Shown: positions 8,705 to 17,161 of the stretch, one piece after another
Layout: each line of letters begins with the position of its first letter
Position numbering within the stretch: position 1 is the stretch's first letter
Assembly: GCA_963676095.1 (NCBI GenBank)
Contig: OY781040.1
Location: 3,782,001-3,846,000 of the forward strand
Source: G963676095 sp963676095
Lineage (GTDB): Bacteria > Bacteroidota > Bacteroidia > Bacteroidales > Prolixibacteraceae
Direction: 5' to 3'
Length of the DNA: 64,000 bases
The notes under the pieces: generated by a model
The model's database searches: none
Seen by the model: the letters and a program-made list of their open reading frames with translations, nothing else
What the model was told of the DNA's origin: nothing
Program-made: the position numbers and the translations under genes

Positions 8705-9580
8705 ATGAAAAACTTCAGGATTTTTTTATTCGCAACTGTCGTTGTTTTGGTTTCATGTCAGCAAAAAAAGATAGACAGGATGCAATCTGCTCAGGATAGT
8801 ATTTCTCAGCAGATTGTTAAGAAAGATTCTGCTATTCTTGATTTTGTTTCGACAATGAATGAGATACAGGAAAACCTGGATTCGATCAAACAGGTGCAGG
8901 AAATCGTACAGATCGATGCAAATGGAAATAATGAGATGAAACCGAGGAGTAAGGATCAAATTATTGCCGATATCCGCACGCTTAATGATCTTCTTCAGAA
9001 AAACAAAGACTTGGTGGCCAGGTTGCAGAAGAAACTCAATTCTTCCAATGTGAAAATTGTTGAACTACAGAAGTCGATTGCTTTACTTAACAAGCAAATA
9101 CAGGAAAAGGATGAAGAAATAGCTTCGTTGAATGAGCAGTTACAAAAGCTGAACATCGATGTGGCTAATTTGAATACTCAACTGAAAACCGTTCAGGAAG
9201 ACAACTCGCAGAAAGAGCAGGTTATCCAGGAGAAAACACATACAATTGATCAGCAGACAACGGCTATCAATACGGCTTATTATGCTTTCGGGACGGTAAA
9301 GGAACTGATCCAGAACAATGTGATCGAAAAGGAAGGTGGAGTCCTCGGAATGGGACGTTCATTGAAAATGAAAGAAGATTTCAACAAGGATTATTTTACC
9401 CAGGTCGACATCAGGGACCTGAAATCTTTGCAGCTCTATGTGAAAAAAGCGCAGCTTATTACCAATCATCCTGCTGGATCCTATCATTTTGTAGGAGAAA
9501 AACCAATAGAGAGCCTGGTAATTGATAATCCCCAGGAATTTTGGAAAACATCTAAATACCTGATTATTGCCATAGAATAG
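8705..9580 (+). CDS. Coiled-coil lipoprotein, unknown function
   Basis: A 291-residue lipoprotein. The signal peptide ends in the lipobox-like VVLVSC with the acylation Cys at about residue 19. Residues 20-190 are rich in Gln, Lys, Glu and Leu in heptad-like order (for example LQKSIALLNKQIQEKDEEI) and predict a long coiled coil. A small globular C-terminal part follows (about 195-291, with FGTVKELIQNNVIEKEGG). It should be anchored in the periplasm by its lipid. Similar coiled-coil lipoproteins are common in Bacteroidota but I know no established role. A -7-like TAccTTTG lies at 8656-8663, about 42 bp upstream, with no good -33 element. Confidence 0.7.
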   Translation: MKNFRIFLFATVVVLVSCQQKKIDRMQSAQDSISQQIVKKDSAILDFVSTMNEIQENLDSIKQVQEIVQIDANGNNEMKPRSKDQIIADIRTLNDLLQKNKDLVARLQKKLNSSNVKIVELQKSIALLNKQIQEKDEEIASLNEQLQKLNIDVANLNTQLKTVQEDNSQKEQVIQEKTHTIDQQTTAINTAYYAFGTVKELIQNNVIEKEGGVLGMGRSLKMKEDFNKDYFTQVDIRDLKSLQLYVKKAQLITNHPAGSYHFVGEKPIESLVIDNPQEFWKTSKYLIIAIE

Positions 9581-9774
9581 GTAAATTTCGATTTTGCCTA
9601 CAAATTCAGACCATTATAAGGCTAACGAGATTGCCTTTGCAAATGGAGGAAATTAGGAAAGGTGCATAAGAATAAAAAACTGTTGAAAATCAATACTGTG
9701 CATCGTTGAAGAGTGGAGGCGGCTGAAGCAATTTGTTGAAAAACAGGTTGTTTCAGTTGCCTGCAGGGATGGTG

Positions 9775-11115
9775 TTACCGGTTAAACAATAGTCTCTGTC
9801 CCCGGACCCCTTCACTGATTGTCCCCCTGTCATATCCAAGGACTCCGTTGATATATGTTTTTTCTACCTGGTGGCTGAAGGTTGTCCCTTCGAACGGAGA
9901 CCATCCGCACTTATAAATAATGTTTTCGGGAACGACCGTCCAGCTCTTGTTGTGGTCGATAAGTACCAGATCGGCAAAATAACCTTCGCGGATATATCCC
10001 CGTCGGTCTATCCGGAACAGGTCGGCAGGAGCATGACACATTTTTTCAACAATTTTTTCAGCCGATATCTTGCCTTGCCCTGCGAATTCAAACATGGCTG
10101 TCAGCGAATGCTGAACCAGCGGGCCCCCCGAAGGGGCCTTAAAGTATGGGTTCGCTTTTTCATTAATGGTATGCGGTGCATGGTCGGTGGCAATTACGTC
10201 AATCTTGTCCGAAAGTAATGCATTCCATAAGGCGGCTTTGTCTTCTGCCGATTTTATCGCAGGATTCCATTTTATGCGGGTTCCATATTTGATATAGTCT
10301 TTTTCGTCAAACCAAAGGTGGTGCACACAAACTTCTGCCGTTATTTTCTTGTCTCTTACAGGCCCTGCCTGAAAAAGTTCCATTTCCTGTGCTGTTGATA
10401 GATGCAGTACATGCAGCTTCGTTCCGTATTTAGAGGCAAGGCTGACTGCTTTTTCCGACGATTTGAAGCAAGCTTCCGCGCTTCTTATCTGAGGGTGCCT
10501 GGAAATGGGCACTGTCTCACCAAATTGTTGCCTGAATATTTCTATATTTTTCCGGATAATGTTTTCATCCTCGCAGTGTACCGCAACCAGCGTTGGCGCA
10601 TTCTTAAAGATCCCGGCAAGCGTTTCTTCGTCATTTACCAGCATATTGCCGGTCGATGACCCCATGAATACTTTTATTCCGCAAATAACAGCGGGATCTG
10701 TTTTCAGCACCTCCTCCAGGTTATTGTTGGTGGCCCCCATGTAGAAGGAATAATTGACTGCAGATACTTCAGCTGCCCGGTCATATTTTTTTTGCAGTTC
10801 TGCTTGTGTTACCGCCTGTGGGACCGTGTTTGGCATTTCCATGTACGAGGTAACCCCCCCGGCCAGCGCTGCCCTTGATTCCGTGGCGATTTCCCCTTTG
10901 TGGGTCAGACCGGGTTCCCGGAAATGTACCTGATCGTCTATGGCTCCCGGGATCAGGTATTTCCCCTGGGCTTCCACCACATTAGTTAATTCCATGTTCT
11001 GCTTGGGAACTTCATCCCGATAGATTTTTCTGATAAACTCGTTTTCGATTAGTACGCTGCCGGTGAATCGTTCCCCTTCATTAATAACTGTGGCATTATG
11101 GATCAGCGTTTTCAT
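9775..11115 (-). CDS. pyrC: Dihydroorotase (type I-like)
   Basis: A 446-residue amidohydrolase that closes carbamoyl-aspartate to dihydroorotate in pyrimidine synthesis. The family signatures are present: VHFREPGLTHKGEIATESRAA at about 63-83, the second metal-site His in VAVHCEDE, LHVLHLSTAQE, and the catalytic Asp in ATDHAPHT. The first metal-ligand position of the usual HxH reads Gln (DDQVH), which I recall as a feature of Bacteroidota dihydroorotases rather than damage. Length fits. A TAcgTTTG -7-like box is present on the minus strand at 11289-11282. It is monocistronic as far as can be seen, convergent with the coiled-coil lipoprotein gene. Confidence 0.9.
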   Translation of the reverse strand: MKTLIHNATVINEGERFTGSVLIENEFIRKIYRDEVPKQNMELTNVVEAQGKYLIPGAIDDQVHFREPGLTHKGEIATESRAALAGGVTSYMEMPNTVPQAVTQAELQKKYDRAAEVSAVNYSFYMGATNNNLEEVLKTDPAVICGIKVFMGSSTGNMLVNDEETLAGIFKNAPTLVAVHCEDENIIRKNIEIFRQQFGETVPISRHPQIRSAEACFKSSEKAVSLASKYGTKLHVLHLSTAQEMELFQAGPVRDKKITAEVCVHHLWFDEKDYIKYGTRIKWNPAIKSAEDKAALWNALLSDKIDVIATDHAPHTINEKANPYFKAPSGGPLVQHSLTAMFEFAGQGKISAEKIVEKMCHAPADLFRIDRRGYIREGYFADLVLIDHNKSWTVVPENIIYKCGWSPFEGTTFSHQVEKTYINGVLGYDRGTISEGVRGQRLLFNR

Positions 11116-11402
11116 ATTTTGAATTTCAGTTTGATATTTTATGCCCCTTTTGTCTGTTTGCCGATTCCTGCTTCAAATCGCCATTTAGTAAAAGACAAAT
11201 AAACCTGTTGCCCGTCCGGACAGAGTAGTGAAGGCCTGTTTATAGTCTTTTTTTTGTAATCATACGTCTTTTGCTCCATTACAAACGTATTTAAACCAAA
11301 AAAAGTTGCACCCCGGGTACTTTTTTATAAAGTTCTATCTGGTGTAGGGATGCTTGACTGAGATTTCCGGGGAAAGGATTTTTTTTCTTAATCAGTAACT
11401 AT

Positions 11403-12188
11403 TTAATATTCTGTATAGCCCGTGGCCGCCGGTTTTTGATTTTTTTTGAGAACAGCGCGGGGCTCATATTTTTTAAACCAACTTCTGATTTTCATTTTCA
11501 TAATTCCCCAGAGTGCTTCACTGAAAATGCCTCCGCTCATTTTTGAACTACCTTCCTGTCGGTCTGTAAAAATAATAGGTACTTCAACAAGTTTGAAACC
11601 ATGTTTCCAGGCTGTGAATTTCATTTCAATCTGGAATCCATATCCTTTCAGCCTGATATTATCCAGATCAATCGTTTCCAGTACTTCTCTCCGGTAGCAT
11701 TTAAAACCGGCAGTCGTGTCCATGACTTTCATTCCCGTAATAAAGCGGACATATACTGATGCGAAATACGACATCAGTACTCTTCCCAATGGCCAATTGA
11801 TCACGTTGATCCCTTTTATATAGCGCGACCCGATAGCAACGTCCCCTCCTTCTTCGTTGCAGGCAGTATAAAGCCGTTCCAGGTCCTCCGGGTTATGCGA
11901 GAAATCGCAGTCCATTTCGTAAATGTAATCTGCCCCGTGTTTTAAGGCCCATTTAAAGCCACTCAGGTATGCAGTTCCAAGTCCAAGCTTTCCGGGTCTT
12001 TCCATCAGGTGAAGTTGTTCCGGGAATTCGGACTGAAGCCTTTTTACAATGTCCGCAGTGCCATCGGGCGAATGATCGTCTATGATCAGTATTTCAAAAT
12101 GAGTTTTTAGCGAGAAGACCTTCCGGATCATCCTTTCGACGTTTTCCTTCTCCTTATAAGTCGGAATAATGACTAAATTTACTTTCAC
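11403..12188 (-). CDS. GT2 glycosyltransferase, polyprenol-phosphate mannose synthase-like
   Basis: A 261-residue cytoplasmic GT-A enzyme. It begins VNLVIIPTYKEKENVERMI, followed by the nucleotide-binding IIDDHSPDGTADIV (about 35-48) and the metal-binding EMDCDFSHNPEDL (about 92-104). This is the pattern of dolichol/polyprenol-phosphate mannosyltransferases, which load a sugar from GDP- or UDP-sugar onto a lipid carrier. There is no C-terminal membrane domain, so it is the short soluble form. It lies divergent from the NifA-like gene. Which sugar it uses cannot be told. Confidence 0.85.
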   Translation of the reverse strand: MKVNLVIIPTYKEKENVERMIRKVFSLKTHFEILIIDDHSPDGTADIVKRLQSEFPEQLHLMERPGKLGLGTAYLSGFKWALKHGADYIYEMDCDFSHNPEDLERLYTACNEEGGDVAIGSRYIKGINVINWPLGRVLMSYFASVYVRFITGMKVMDTTAGFKCYRREVLETIDLDNIRLKGYGFQIEMKFTAWKHGFKLVEVPIIFTDRQEGSSKMSGGIFSEALWGIMKMKIRSWFKKYEPRAVLKKNQKPAATGYTEY

Positions 12189-12565
12189 GGATTTGTATCA
12201 GATTAATTTTAGGCGAAATTAATCTTTTTTGTATAACAAATAAGAACTTTCAATAGTTAATAATTAATAAATCGGTACAATGGTTCATCTGATGGACTTT
12301 TTTTAATGTGTTATTTATTAAATCTTTAAGTCTGAATATTGTTTGCCAGGACGAAGGCCGTCCATACTGTGTCGGCTGATTTACCACTCTTCATGAAAAA
12401 TTTACATGAACAGCAACTAAAGTACTGGTGAAAAAGGAAATTTTTGTTGGGTTGTTAATCTATTGTTAAAATGATACTACTAAACAGTGATTATATTTGT
12501 TTTTGTCTTATTTAGTTGACAATTTTGATTCATAAAGATATATATTAGTATTTTTTATTGCCAAA
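12189..12565. other. Divergent intergenic region, GT2 / nifA-like
   Basis: No gene is seen in 377 AT-rich base pairs. A TAtaTTTG box at 12492-12499 fits a Bacteroidota -7 element for the NifA-like gene, but the nearest upstream TTG (12463-12465) is 26 bp away, longer than the usual 19-21. No strong dyad was found. Confidence 0.5.
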
Positions 12566-14140
12566 ATGGATGAACGTGTTCAATTTAGGTGTAAAAAGGC
12601 AGGCAATGAGTGCTATGGCCTGAAAGAGCTGATGTTGTTGTCGGAAATTAGCCAGCGGCTGATTCAGAGCAAGGAACTGAAAGATGATCTTTCTGTTATT
12701 CTCGAACTGCTGGTGCGGCACTTGGATGCAGAACGCAGTTTATTGTCGATATTTAACCGAAAGAATTCCAAAATATATATCGAAGCCACCTATGGTTATA
12801 GTTCGGCCCAACAGGCCAGGGGAAAGTATGATTTGGGTGAGGGAATTATAGGCAGGGTGGTTGAACTGGCCCGTCCAATTGTTATCGACAAGATTTCCCA
12901 GTCGAATTTGTTTCTTAACCGGATGCAGCAGGAGCTAAAGACAAAGGACGGTGAGGAACTGAGTTTTATTTGTGTCCCGGTTATCGAAGACGGGAAAGTC
13001 ACCGGGACGCTGAGCCTGATCCGAAAATATAATCCCTTTATCACCAACAGTGAAAGTTTAAATCTTTTGTCCGTGGTCGGGAGCCTGATTTCACGTGTTG
13101 CAAGCTCCCGTCAGGAGAGAGTGGAAGAATTGGAAATTCTTCGTCAGAAGAATATAGAACTTCGAAATAAACTGGACGATGAGAAAAGGCCTGTCAATAT
13201 TGTCGGAAATTCGGGTAAAATGAGGGATGTTTATAACCTGGTAGAGATGGTGGCAGAAACCAATTCTACTGTGTTGATAAGGGGAGAGAGCGGCATTGGA
13301 AAAGAGTTGGTTGCAGATGCGATTCATTATTCGAGCAAAAGGAGCAAGAATAACTTCGTAAAAGTCAACTGCTCTGCCTTGCCTGACACGTTGATCGAGA
13401 GTGAACTTTTCGGACATGAACGAGGGGCCTTTACTGGCGCCGAAAGCAGGCGGAAAGGTCGTTTCGAACTGGCAGACGGGGGAACCATATTCCTGGATGA
13501 AATTGGTGATATACCTTTATCGACCCAGGTAAAGATCCTGAGGATTTTGCAACAGCGTGAGTTCGAACGGGTGGGGGGGACAGAAACGATCAAGGTGGAT
13601 GTCCGGATTATTGCTGCAACAAACAGGAAGCTGGAACAAATGATTGAAAAAGGTGAATTCAGGGAGGACCTTTTTTACCGGATCAATGTTTTTCCTTTGT
13701 TTATTCCTCCTTTGAGAGAGCGACGGGACGATATACCGATGCTGGTGGACCATTTTATCGAGAAGTTTAATAAACGTAATGGGGCGGGAATCAAACGGAT
13801 TACTACATCTGCCTTGAATATGCTGATGGTTTATTCCTGGCCCGGAAACATCAGGGAGCTGGAAAATTGTATCGAGAGGGCCTGTATCCTGAGCACCGAT
13901 AATGTAATCCACAGCTATAACCTGCCGCCATCATTGCAAACAGCCGACTCAACAGATACCCGCGCTAAGGGAGGTCTGACCTATACGGTAGAGCAGGTGG
14001 AAAAACAACTTATCAGGGAAGCGCTTACCACTACGAAAGGGAATATCGCCAAAGCCGCAGAACTGCTTAAGGTAACAGAACGGATGCTTGGAACCCGTGT
14101 GAAAAAATATGAAATTGATGCCTGGCGGTTTAAAGTGTGA
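12566..14140 (+). CDS. nifA: NifA-like sigma-54-dependent activator (GAF-AAA+-Fis)
   Basis: A 524-residue enhancer-binding protein. The N-terminal GAF domain covers about 35-180. The AAA+ domain covers about 210-440, with Walker A GESGIGKE (240-247), the sigma-54-contacting GAFTGA (287-292) and Walker B IFLDEIGD (308-315). A Fis-type helix-turn-helix covers about 484-520. GAF-AAA-HTH is the NifA layout, and the window carries nif genes, so NifA is the best call. A general sigma-54 activator cannot be excluded, since the gene is 19.5 kb from nifH with complex I in between. The Cys-rich interdomain linker of oxygen-sensitive alphaproteobacterial NifA is not seen. Confidence 0.75.
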   Translation: MDERVQFRCKKAGNECYGLKELMLLSEISQRLIQSKELKDDLSVILELLVRHLDAERSLLSIFNRKNSKIYIEATYGYSSAQQARGKYDLGEGIIGRVVELARPIVIDKISQSNLFLNRMQQELKTKDGEELSFICVPVIEDGKVTGTLSLIRKYNPFITNSESLNLLSVVGSLISRVASSRQERVEELEILRQKNIELRNKLDDEKRPVNIVGNSGKMRDVYNLVEMVAETNSTVLIRGESGIGKELVADAIHYSSKRSKNNFVKVNCSALPDTLIESELFGHERGAFTGAESRRKGRFELADGGTIFLDEIGDIPLSTQVKILRILQQREFERVGGTETIKVDVRIIAATNRKLEQMIEKGEFREDLFYRINVFPLFIPPLRERRDDIPMLVDHFIEKFNKRNGAGIKRITTSALNMLMVYSWPGNIRELENCIERACILSTDNVIHSYNLPPSLQTADSTDTRAKGGLTYTVEQVEKQLIREALTTTKGNIAKAAELLKVTERMLGTRVKKYEIDAWRFKV

Positions 14141-14395
14141 AGAAGGAAGGTGTTTTATGCTTTGCTGCAGAAACGGGACCGGAAGAATGATCCGGACAAC
14201 CCTTGGAGGCTATCTTGCAATCGAAACAAACATTCTCCGCTTATTTGCTTCAATTAACAGAACATGTGTAACTTCAGGGATCCTGATAAAAATGATAAAT
14301 AACAAGATCCGGATCTCAAAAATTTAAGGAACAATATTTAAATGGCGAGGACTTGAACAATAGTAACAATAGTAACCATCTTAACATCTCACCCA

Positions 14396-14878
14396 ATGAA
14401 CAAACCTTCCGATGAAATAACCTTTGTTCTGGTCAATCTGGATAATGAAGAACACTGTCTGCAAATGATCCGGCTGCTTGATGCTTATATGAGCGACGAG
14501 ATGGGCAACGGAATTGCGATGCCGGAATCACTTGCCCCGGAAATCATAAGAGGATTGAAAAAGCATCCTGCCTATGTAGGTTTTTTTGTACTGGTTGGTG
14601 ATCATTATGCAGCGCTTGCAAATTGTAACAAAAACTTCTCGACTTTTAAAGCGCGCCCGCTGATTAATATCCATGATCTGATCGTGCATCCTGATTTCAG
14701 GGGAATGGGAATAGGAAAATTTCTGTTGGATTCAATTGCCATTTTTGCCAGGGAAACTGGTTGTTGCCGGATAAACCTGGAAGTAAGGAGCGATAACCCA
14801 AAAGCCCAGAAGCTTTACCGGAAGTGCGGCTATGGTGAATGTTTTCCATCCATGTTCTTTTGGGAAAAGAACATGTAG
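14396..14878 (+). CDS. GNAT-family N-acetyltransferase
   Basis: A 160-residue GNAT acyltransferase. The acetyl-CoA pyrophosphate loop is visible in IVHPDFRGMGIGKFLLDSI (motif A, about 101-119), and motif B in EVRSDNPKAQKLYRKCGYGE (about 134-153). The substrate is unknown. It follows the NifA-like gene by 255 bp and precedes a DUF423 gene; there is no evidence for a shared operon. It is probably a single-domain cytoplasmic enzyme. Confidence 0.8.
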   Translation: MNKPSDEITFVLVNLDNEEHCLQMIRLLDAYMSDEMGNGIAMPESLAPEIIRGLKKHPAYVGFFVLVGDHYAALANCNKNFSTFKARPLINIHDLIVHPDFRGMGIGKFLLDSIAIFARETGCCRINLEVRSDNPKAQKLYRKCGYGECFPSMFFWEKNM

Positions 14879-14996
14879 CTACGGTATGTATGAATTCACC
14901 AGAGATATATTTTTTCAGGATAAGACAGCTAGAAAATCCTATTTGTTGTTAACAAAAAGCGCTAACCGCTGTTTAAGTACGTGAGTCAAATCGAAA

Positions 14997-15377
14997 ATGA
15001 TGAGTAGGATTATTTTATTAACGGCAACTGTTTTTCTTGCACTGGCTGTTATGATCGGTGCTTTCGGGGCGCATGCGCTGAAACCCAAAATTGCTGACGA
15101 CCTGATGCAGGTATATCGGACCGGAGTAGAGTATCATTTTTATCATGCACTGGGATTATTGTTTATTGGAATGCTGGCTTTTCAGGTTCCTTCCCCAATG
15201 ATCGGGTGGTCAGCTTTTTTCCTTTCTGCCGGGATTGTGCTTTTTTCCGGTAGTTTGTACCTGCTGGCATTAACCGGGACAAAATGGCTGGGAGCTGTCA
15301 CTCCGTTGGGAGGGGTGAGTTTTATCGCTGGCTGGATTCTTTTGTTTGCTGCTATTTGGAAAAGAGTACCTTTTTGA
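14997..15377 (+). CDS. DUF423 small integral membrane protein (YgdD-like)
   Basis: A 126-residue protein with four hydrophobic segments (about 5-25, 45-65, 70-92 and 98-122). The N-terminal motif GAFGAHALK and the following YHFYHALGLL are characteristic of the DUF423 family of inner-membrane proteins. Its biological role is not established. The family is widespread and often encoded alone. The start used is ATGATGAG; the second ATG one codon later is equally possible. Confidence 0.85.
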   Translation: MMSRIILLTATVFLALAVMIGAFGAHALKPKIADDLMQVYRTGVEYHFYHALGLLFIGMLAFQVPSPMIGWSAFFLSAGIVLFSGSLYLLALTGTKWLGAVTPLGGVSFIAGWILLFAAIWKRVPF

Positions 15378-15447
15378 TTTTTACAGAACTATTTTTCTTC
15401 TTTAAATCTGTCTTGATTTAATAATTAGTTAACATTAGATTTTTTTA

Positions 15448-15459
15448 GAAAACGTTTTC
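15448..15459. promoter_or_regulatory. Palindrome GAAAACGTTTTC, LacI-family-like operator
   Basis: A perfect 12 bp palindrome centred on CG has the form of LacI/CcpA-type operators. It resembles the TGAAAACGATTTCT site upstream of the lacI-family gene at 51970. It lies about 330 bp before nuoA and 71 bp after the DUF423 gene, so its target is unclear. Confidence 0.35.
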
Positions 15460-15741
15460 ATGCTTTTCTCTCTATTTGAGCTTGTTGTATTACATTTTTG
15501 ATTATCAGCATATTGATCTTTCTGTTTGTAATTCGATCACCCCTTAGTTTTGTAGATTCACGATGTGAATGACTTTCTTAGAAAATTATTTTTTTAGTTT
15601 TATGTGGCTGTCAGGTAGGAACTTGTTTTTTGCGAAAAGAATCTTTTGTTATTTATTCTTGTTTAAGACATAAAGACCTTCTAATCTGTATGTATAAAAA
15701 ATGTAACAAACAATCATTATTCATGAAAGTTTAAAAAAAAT

Positions 15742-15749
15742 TACATTTG
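15742..15749 (+). promoter_or_regulatory. Candidate -7 box for the nuo operon
   Basis: TACATTTG matches the Bacteroidota primary-sigma -7 consensus TAnnTTTG and is followed by CACC as in the rrn promoter here. Transcription would begin about 30 bp before the nuoA ATG. The missing -33 element lowers confidence. Confidence 0.45.
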
Positions 15750-15785
15750 CACCTTCTTTTTTACATACGGATTAAAACCTGAGGT

Positions 15786-16136
15786 ATGGATAGTGAAATG
15801 TTAATCTTATTTTTCATTGTTGGCCTGGTTTTGGTAGGAGGTGCAATCATCTTCTCATCCCTGGCCGCACCCCGGTCGCTCAATCCTGCAAAGTTTGAAC
15901 CCTACGAATGCGGTATCCCTACAGAAGGCCCAGCCTGGATTCAATTTAATGTTGGATATTATCTTTTTGCGATCATTTATCTGGTATTCGATGTTGAAAC
16001 CGTTTTTCTGTTTCCCTGGGGGATCGTTATGAAAACGGTAGGCTTAAGGGCCTTTATTGAAATAGTCATATTCTTTTTCATTCTGGGTATCGGGCTTCTC
16101 TATGCCTGGAAAAAACGAGCATTGGAATGGGTATAA
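15786..16136 (+). CDS. nuoA: NADH-quinone oxidoreductase subunit A
   Basis: A 116-residue membrane subunit at the junction of the peripheral and membrane arms of complex I. Three hydrophobic segments (about 5-25, 57-77, 86-108) and the conserved loop FEPYECGIPTEGPAW near 39-53 identify it. That loop contains the reactive Cys that moves during activation in other species. It is the first gene of the nuoABCDHIJKLMN operon and overlaps nuoB by 10 bp. Confidence 0.95.
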   Translation: MDSEMLILFFIVGLVLVGGAIIFSSLAAPRSLNPAKFEPYECGIPTEGPAWIQFNVGYYLFAIIYLVFDVETVFLFPWGIVMKTVGLRAFIEIVIFFFILGIGLLYAWKKRALEWV

Positions 16137-16690
16137 AAATCAAATCGATGAAGGATGAGGATTTTGGGGATAACGAAACCCTTGAGGTCCTCAAAAAATC
16201 GGGCGGAAATATCTTGCTTACCACTATTGATGATATCATCAACTGGGGAAGGTCGAATTCAATGTGGCCATTAACTTTTGCTACCAGTTGCTGTGGTATT
16301 GAGATGATGGCTGCCGGCGCTGCCCGTTACGATTTTGCCCGCTTCGGGATAGAGATTTACCGTCCCAGTCCCCGTCAGGCCGATGTCATTGTGGTTGCCG
16401 GGACTATCGTTCGCAAGATGGCCCCTGTACTTAAGCGTCTTTATGATGAAATGGCCGATCCGAAGTATGTGATTGCCATGGGGGCCTGCGCTGTGTCGGG
16501 GGGACCATTTTATTATAACTCTTATTCGGTAGTCAGAGGTGTTGATCATGTGATCCCGGTTGATGTTTATGTTCCCGGCTGTCCTCCCCGTCCGGAAGCA
16601 CTGCTTTACGGAGTGATGCAACTTCAACGTAAAATAAAGGGCGAATCGCTTAGTGAGCCAAGAAAAACAACCAGCGAAGATCTGCTTTAA
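16127..16690 (+). CDS. nuoB: NADH-quinone oxidoreductase subunit B
   Basis: A 187-residue peripheral subunit that carries cluster N2, the last 4Fe-4S centre before quinone. The tandem CC in SCCGIEM, the Cys in MGACAVSGG and the Cys in VPGCPPRPEA are the four ligands. The ATG at 16127 overlaps nuoA by 10 bp; a second ATG at residue 8 is possible. The stop is followed directly by the nuoC ATG, so translation is probably coupled. Confidence 0.95.
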   Translation: MGIKIKSMKDEDFGDNETLEVLKKSGGNILLTTIDDIINWGRSNSMWPLTFATSCCGIEMMAAGAARYDFARFGIEIYRPSPRQADVIVVAGTIVRKMAPVLKRLYDEMADPKYVIAMGACAVSGGPFYYNSYSVVRGVDHVIPVDVYVPGCPPRPEALLYGVMQLQRKIKGESLSEPRKTTSEDLL

Positions 16691-17152
16691 ATGGAAGTCA
16701 TGGAAAAACAACAATTGATAGATGTGTTGAAAGAACGTTTCCCGGAGGCTGAGTTTCCTGAAGGTACACAATTGCCTGAAATAGTTGTTCCAATGGAAAA
16801 ACTCCACGAAACAGCGGAGGCATTGAGGTCAGAAAAATTTGGCTTTGATTATCTTATAAGCCTTACTGCAGTTGACTTTATCAGCCAGATGACGGTTGTT
16901 TATCACCTTGAATCGACAGAAAGCAGGGTGTTGATCGTTTTAAAAACACGAACCGGCGACAGGGAGAAACCCGTTGTTGATACAGTCAGTGATCTATGGC
17001 CCGGAGCGGCTTTTCACGAGCGGGAAGTCTTCGACCTTTTCGGTATCCGGTTTAACAATCATCCGGATTTGAGGAGACTGTTTATGGAAGATGATTACGG
17101 GTTCCCGTTACGAAAGGATTTCCGTGATGAAATAAATGTCATTGAACGCTAA
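16691..17152 (+). CDS. nuoC: NADH-quinone oxidoreductase subunit C
   Basis: A 153-residue peripheral-arm structural subunit (30 kDa-type). The signature ERESFDLFGI-like motif appears as HEREVFDLFGIRFNNHPDLRR near 113-133, and the C terminus GFPLRKDF is typical. It is separate from nuoD, whereas some Bacteroidota encode a fused NuoCD. The ATG follows the nuoB stop without a gap. A second ATG at residue 4 is an alternative. Confidence 0.95.
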   Translation: MEVMEKQQLIDVLKERFPEAEFPEGTQLPEIVVPMEKLHETAEALRSEKFGFDYLISLTAVDFISQMTVVYHLESTESRVLIVLKTRTGDREKPVVDTVSDLWPGAAFHEREVFDLFGIRFNNHPDLRRLFMEDDYGFPLRKDFRDEINVIER

Positions 17153-17161
17153 ATTCCGGAT

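Larger units (their letters stand above)
15378..15785. other. Long leader upstream of the nuo operon
   Basis: No gene is seen in 408 bp. It contains a perfect palindrome GAAAACGTTTTC at 15448-15459 (listed separately) and a TAcaTTTG -7-like box at 15742-15749, about 37 bp upstream of nuoA, which probably starts the nuo transcript. No clear -33 TTTG is found at the right distance. Confidence 0.5.

Noticed and set aside
14109..14327. 72-codon open frame overlapping the end of the NifA-like gene
   Set aside because: No recognisable features, overlaps a clear coding region in another frame, and composition is not protein-like.
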